Assembly (NCBI GenBank): GCA_020853755.1 | Contig: JADYYG010000051.1 | Span: 1 to 64,000, forward strand | Source of the DNA: Dehalococcoidia bacterium | Lineage (GTDB): Bacteria > Chloroflexota > Dehalococcoidia > Tepidiformales > Tepidiformaceae | Length of the DNA: 64,000 bases | Reading direction: 5' to 3' | In this document: piece by piece, positions 60,883 to 64,000 of the stretch | How the letters are laid out: each line of letters begins with the position of its first letter | Position numbering within the stretch: the stretch's first letter is position 1 | Notes under the pieces: model-generated | Told to the model about the DNA's origin: nothing | Database searches by the model: none | Seen by the model: the letters and a program-made list of their open reading frames with translations, nothing else | Program-made: the position numbers and the translations under genes

Positions 60883-61350
60883 GTGGACTGGTGGCGAATC
60901 ATTCATGTGCTGGCCTTGGTGTGGCTGGGAGCCGGCCTCGGCGCGACGTACCCGCTCATCCTTCGGGCATGGGCTTCGAAAGACCTGAAGTACCAGATGT
61001 ACTGCCTGACCGAGGCTGCGAACAACGAGACGCGCATCCTCCTGCCCGGCGCGATGGCGACCGGCGTCACCGGCTTCTTCTGGGCCACCGCCGCCGAGTA
61101 CAACTTCGTCAAGGACGGCTGGCTCTTCGCCCTTTCCGCCATCTACATCGTGGTCTACTTCGTCTGCCTGCCGCTCATGGGCTTCGGCCTGCGGCGGGCC
61201 CGCCTCGCCTCGCTCATCGCCACGAAGAAGGGCGAAGAGACCGAAGAGCTGCGCGAAATCCTCCAGGACAAAGTGCCGCTCGTGTTCAGCACGGTAATCG
61301 TGTTGAGCGTGCCGGTCATCGCCTGGCTGGCGGTCTTCAAGCCGTTCTGA
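60883..61350 (+). CDS. membrane protein, DUF2269-like
   Basis: The 155-aa protein has four predicted transmembrane helices and opens WWRIIHVLALVWLGAGLGATYP, like small integral proteins of the DUF2269/CopD-like type with a membrane histidine. Function unknown. GTG start at 60883. It lies in the gap between the c-di-AMP operon terminator and the nuo promoter. Confidence 0.65.
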   Translation: MDWWRIIHVLALVWLGAGLGATYPLILRAWASKDLKYQMYCLTEAANNETRILLPGAMATGVTGFFWATAAEYNFVKDGWLFALSAIYIVVYFVCLPLMGFGLRRARLASLIATKKGEETEELREILQDKVPLVFSTVIVLSVPVIAWLAVFKPF

Positions 61351-61385
61351 GGGGGCGCCTCCGTCTGTACCTTCGGGGCCTTCGC

Positions 61386-61414
61386 TTGCCCAACCCTTAT
61401 CCCACCGCTAGAGT
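61386..61414 (+). promoter_or_regulatory. promoter of the nuo operon
   Basis: TTGCCC (61386-61391) and TAGAGT (61409-61414) are 17 bp apart. The predicted start near 61421 gives a leader of about 147 nt before nuoA. Confidence 0.65.
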
Positions 61415-61497
61415 TTGTGTCGTTCGTCACAACTCCGCGGAAAGGTTCCTTTCGGGCCAGACCGCTACCACCCGGGGAGTTCGCTCACTCATGAACT

Positions 61498-61540
61498 GCA
61501 GAGCTCGCTCGCAATCACGCGAACCGTGGCTCTGCTTTTT
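61498..61540 (+). terminator. attenuator-like hairpin in the nuo leader
   Basis: GCAGAGC (61498-61504) can pair with GCTCTGC (61529-61535), followed directly by TTTTT (61536-61540), the form of an intrinsic terminator. It lies 27 nt before nuoA. An upstream AGTTC/GAACT pairing (about 61479-61497) borders its left arm. It probably regulates read-through into nuoA. Confidence 0.6.
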
Positions 61541-61567
61541 CATGACTGGCGCTTCGAGGTTCGGCCC

Positions 61568-61930
61568 ATGAGTTTCTACGACCTCTGGTCAGCCATCATG
61601 ATCTCGGCAATCGCCGGGTTCGTTCTCGTCTTCACGGCGCTCATCGCCGCGAAGCTGCTCGCCCCGTACGCGAAGGAGCGGGCCAAGGGCGTGAGTTACG
61701 AGTGCGGCATGCTGCCGATTGGCCGCAACTGGGCCCAGGTTCATGTCCGCTACTACCTGTTCGCCATCCTCTTCCTCATCTTCGATGTCGAGACGGTCTT
61801 CATCTTCCCGTGGGCGGTCACCTTCCTCGGATTCCCGAAGTTCGTCTTCTACGAGATGCTGGTGTTCGTCGGCGTGCTCGCGCTGGGCCTTGGCTACGCG
61901 TGGAAGCGCGGCGTGCTGGAGTGGAAATGA
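61568..61930 (+). CDS. nuoA: NADH-quinone oxidoreductase subunit A
   Basis: The 120-aa three-helix membrane subunit has [13 protein letters not shown], the conserved Cys loop, and [18 protein letters not shown]. It sits at the interface of the membrane and peripheral arms of complex I. The start at 61568 matches the family. Stop overlaps nuoB (ATGA). Confidence 0.95.
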   Translation: MSFYDLWSAIMISAIAGFVLVFTALIAAKLLAPYAKERAKGVSYECGMLPIGRNWAQVHVRYYLFAILFLIFDVETVFIFPWAVTFLGFPKFVFYEMLVFVGVLALGLGYAWKRGVLEWK

Positions 61931-62475
61931 CCAGTTCCTACGTCCCTGACTACGGCGCAGAAGCCGAACGCCTGAAGCCGGTTGAACTGCCGGAGACGCG
62001 CGCGGCCTACCGCATCGCCCTTCCCGGGGTTATCCAGGTGGGCGCGGATACCGTCATCGCCATGAGCCGCAAGAGTTCGCTCTGGCCGATGACCTTCGGC
62101 CTGGCCTGCTGCGCCATCGAGATGATCGGCACCTTCATGGCCAACCACGACCTCGACCGCTTCGGCATCGTGCCCTGGCCGAGCCCCCGCCAGAGCGATG
62201 TGATGATTATCTCCGGCACCGTGACGAAGAAGATGGCCCCCGCCATCAAGCTTCTCTACGAGCAGATGCCGAACCCGAAATACGTCATCTCCATGGGCGC
62301 CTGCGCCACCAACGGCGGCCCCTACACCGAGTACGACCGCGTCCTCCAGGGCGTCGACAAGATCATCCCGGTCGACATCTACGTGCCGGGCTGCCCGCCG
62401 CGGCCGGAGTCGCTGCTCGAAGGGTTCCTGCGCCTGCAGGAGAAGATCATGGAAGAGAAACGGATGGTCGGATGA
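61927..62475 (+). CDS. nuoB: NADH-quinone oxidoreductase subunit B
   Basis: The 182-aa subunit holds cluster N2. It has [19 protein letters not shown] and [11 protein letters not shown], the four Cys ligands. N-terminal extension of about 30 residues is variable. Overlaps nuoA and nuoC by 4 nt each. Confidence 0.96.
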   Translation: MTSSYVPDYGAEAERLKPVELPETRAAYRIALPGVIQVGADTVIAMSRKSSLWPMTFGLACCAIEMIGTFMANHDLDRFGIVPWPSPRQSDVMIISGTVTKKMAPAIKLLYEQMPNPKYVISMGACATNGGPYTEYDRVLQGVDKIIPVDIYVPGCPPRPESLLEGFLRLQEKIMEEKRMVG

Positions 62476-62984
62476 CGAGCCCAACGACTGACTATCCCGG
62501 CGTCGCTGCGCTGGTGCACAAGCACCTCGGCAAGATCCCGTTCACGGCGAGCAAGCATTCGACGGACGCGGTCATCCACATCGATGCCGGCCACTTCCTC
62601 GAACTCGTGACCGGTATGCACGACCGCCGCGAACTGGCCTTCGATTACCTGCGCAACGTGACCGGCATCGACCTGGGCGAAGAGGGCCTGCGCTGCGTCT
62701 ACCACTTCTATTCGTTCAAGCACGGCCACGCCATCCAGGTCGACGTCCAGACGCCGCCAGACAATCCGCACATCCCGACCTTGACCGGGATCTACGCTGC
62801 GGCCGACTGGCATGAGCGCGAAGCCGCCGAGATGCTCGGCCTCGTCTTCGACGGCCACCCGAACCTGAAGAACCTCCTCCTCGATGAGGACGTCCGCATT
62901 CACCCGCTGCTCAAGGCGCACCCATTGCAGAAGATGGAGCTCGAACAGGGCATCGAAGACACCAGCGCGGGGTTCAAGTTCTAA
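62472..62984 (+). CDS. nuoC: NADH-quinone oxidoreductase subunit C
   Basis: The 170-aa subunit has [25 protein letters not shown] and [16 protein letters not shown], the signature of the 30-kDa subunit of complex I. Separate from nuoD, not fused. Overlaps nuoB (ATGA) and nuoD (TAATG). Confidence 0.94.
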   Translation: MTSPTTDYPGVAALVHKHLGKIPFTASKHSTDAVIHIDAGHFLELVTGMHDRRELAFDYLRNVTGIDLGEEGLRCVYHFYSFKHGHAIQVDVQTPPDNPHIPTLTGIYAAADWHEREAAEMLGLVFDGHPNLKNLLLDEDVRIHPLLKAHPLQKMELEQGIEDTSAGFKF

Positions 62985-64000
62985 TGACTGTCTGGCCTGA
63001 AGAACGCCTCGCCACCGTCGACTCCTTCAACACCGTCGACATGACCATCAATGTCGGGCCGCAGCACCCGGCCACGCACGGCGTGTTCCGCATGGTGCTC
63101 ACCGTCGATGGCGAACTCGTGGTCGATTGCGAACCGTACATCGGCTACCTCCACCGCGGCCTCGAAAAGCTGACCGAGAACCACGACTACCGCCAGTCCA
63201 TGGGCTGGTGGGACCGCACGGACTACCTGGCCGGCATGGCCTGCGAATTCGCTTACTGCATGGCGGTCGAAAAGCTCGGGAACATCCAGGTGCCGGAGCG
63301 TGCCGAGTACATCCGCGTGATGATGGCCGAACTTTCGCGCCTGCTCTCGCACTTCATGTTCTTCGGCGCCTTCGGGGCCGACGTTGGTTCGTTCGGCACC
63401 TCGTTCGTGTACGCCTGGCGCGAACGCGAGCGCATCTACGACTTCTTCGAAGTGGTAGCCGGGGACCGCATGTTCCCCACCTACTTCCGGCCCGGCGGCC
63501 TCCAGATGGATCTCCCGGAAGGGTACGAGCCGCTGGTGCGCCAGCTCCTCGGGTCGCTCGAACAGGGCCTCGAGGACTTTGACGGACTGCTCACCGGGAA
63601 CGAGATCTTCGTCGAGCGCTGCCGTAACCTCTCGCCGATGTCGAAGGAGCGCGCCATTAACCTGGGCATGAGCGGGCCGATGATCCGCGCCACGGGCCTC
63701 GCCCACGATATCCGCAAGGCCGAGCCGTACAGCATCTACCCGAACCTGAAGTTCAACATCCCCGTCGGCAAGAACGGCGATGTGTTCGACCGCTTCATGG
63801 TGCGGATGGCCGAGGCTTACCAGTCGATCCAGATCGTGAAGCAGTGCCTGGACCTGATGCCCGGCGGACTCGTCCTGAACCCGGACCTGCCGAAGACCCT
63901 CCGCATCGAAGAGGGCGAGTGCTACGTGCGCACCGAAGGCACGAAGGGCGAATACGGCGTGTACGGCATGGCCCGGGGCGGCAACAAGCCGTACCGCATG
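62984..64000 (+). CDS. nuoD: NADH-quinone oxidoreductase subunit D, partial
   Basis: The open frame runs to the window edge (339 codons, no stop). It has NVGPQHPATHGVFRMVLTVDGE, the 49-kDa subunit signature, and HRGLEKLTENHDYRQSM, where quinone binds. A complete protein is near 400 aa, so the last part lies outside the window. Its ATG overlaps the nuoC stop by one base. Confidence 0.95.
   Translation, partial: MTVWPEERLATVDSFNTVDMTINVGPQHPATHGVFRMVLTVDGELVVDCEPYIGYLHRGLEKLTENHDYRQSMGWWDRTDYLAGMACEFAYCMAVEKLGNIQVPERAEYIRVMMAELSRLLSHFMFFGAFGADVGSFGTSFVYAWRERERIYDFFEVVAGDRMFPTYFRPGGLQMDLPEGYEPLVRQLLGSLEQGLEDFDGLLTGNEIFVERCRNLSPMSKERAINLGMSGPMIRATGLAHDIRKAEPYSIYPNLKFNIPVGKNGDVFDRFMVRMAEAYQSIQIVKQCLDLMPGGLVLNPDLPKTLRIEEGECYVRTEGTKGEYGVYGMARGGNKPYRM

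Noticed and set aside
1..64000. tRNA, rRNA, tmRNA, SRP or RNase P RNA genes
   Set aside because: I looked for T-loop consensus, CCA ends and conserved RNase P/SRP blocks on both strands and found none convincing.

Overview
The window looks like an origin-proximal stretch of a high-GC bacterial chromosome. The best fit is the phylum Chloroflexota (Tepidiformia/Dehalococcoidia-like). The evidence is family-level: a short YidC of the Gram-positive type, many lipoproteins and Tat-lipoprotein solute-binding proteins, ydaO-type c-di-AMP riboswitches, abundant CoA-transferase/MaoC/thiolase-like genes, and many genes that seem to be read from leaderless transcripts. No rRNA, tRNA or lineage-diagnostic marker was seen, so the taxonomy is inference.

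Layout. 0.2-5.5 kb: rpsT with its terminator, a beta-carbonic-anhydrase-like protein, lipoproteins, an M48 protease, a PIG-L deacetylase, an alpha/beta hydrolase and an unlisted 54-aa ORF. 5.5-16.2 kb: dnaE with a ParB-fold-like hypothetical behind it, a chromate transporter, secreted proteins of unknown function and a large eCIS-effector-like protein. 16.2-25.7 kb: a phosphotransferase, a double CoA-transferase/MaoC/regulator operon, a TPR protein, a degenerate hydrolase-cyclase fusion and a thioesterase. 25.7-29.5 kb: a frameshifted Fic gene with its antitoxin, a c-di-AMP riboswitch ahead of a zinc-ribbon protein, prs and a second CoA-transferase. 29.5-35.8 kb: a peptide/nickel-type ABC importer with two tandemly duplicated binding proteins and duplicated promoters, but no ATPases. 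35.8-43.6 kb: ridA-parB-parA-pfkB-like-khpB-yidC-PQQ lipoprotein, three parS sites, then yidD-rnpA-rpmH, all transcribed leftward. This is the conserved chromosome-origin neighbourhood. 43.6-49.2 kb: a lytic transglycosylase, alr, an intergenic repeat cluster and an AarF-family kinase. 49.2-55.2 kb: a DUF35/thiolase-like pair, SDR, PPOX protein, transaldolase-family protein, obg and a PIN toxin-antitoxin pair. 55.3-61.4 kb: purM, sufE, a palindromic repeat array, pyrG, a second c-di-AMP riboswitch ahead of a hypothetical gene and a cytidylate-kinase-like gene, and a membrane protein. 61.4-64 kb: start of the nuoABCD respiratory complex I operon, cut by the window edge.

Cross-cutting signals. 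(1) At least eight starts have a TANNNT hexamer 6-8 nt upstream and no Shine-Dalgarno, which implies leaderless mRNAs. (2) A family of dispersed intergenic repeats (three recurring motifs, including two 148-bp elements with 20-bp inverted ends) fills the gaps at 1.2, 2.1, 11.8 and 47.1-47.8 kb. (3) A separate five-copy hairpin repeat with a compensatory base-pair change lies at 57 kb. (4) Structured leaders are predicted upstream of obg and nuoA. (5) Two c-di-AMP riboswitches control genes with no known c-di-AMP link.
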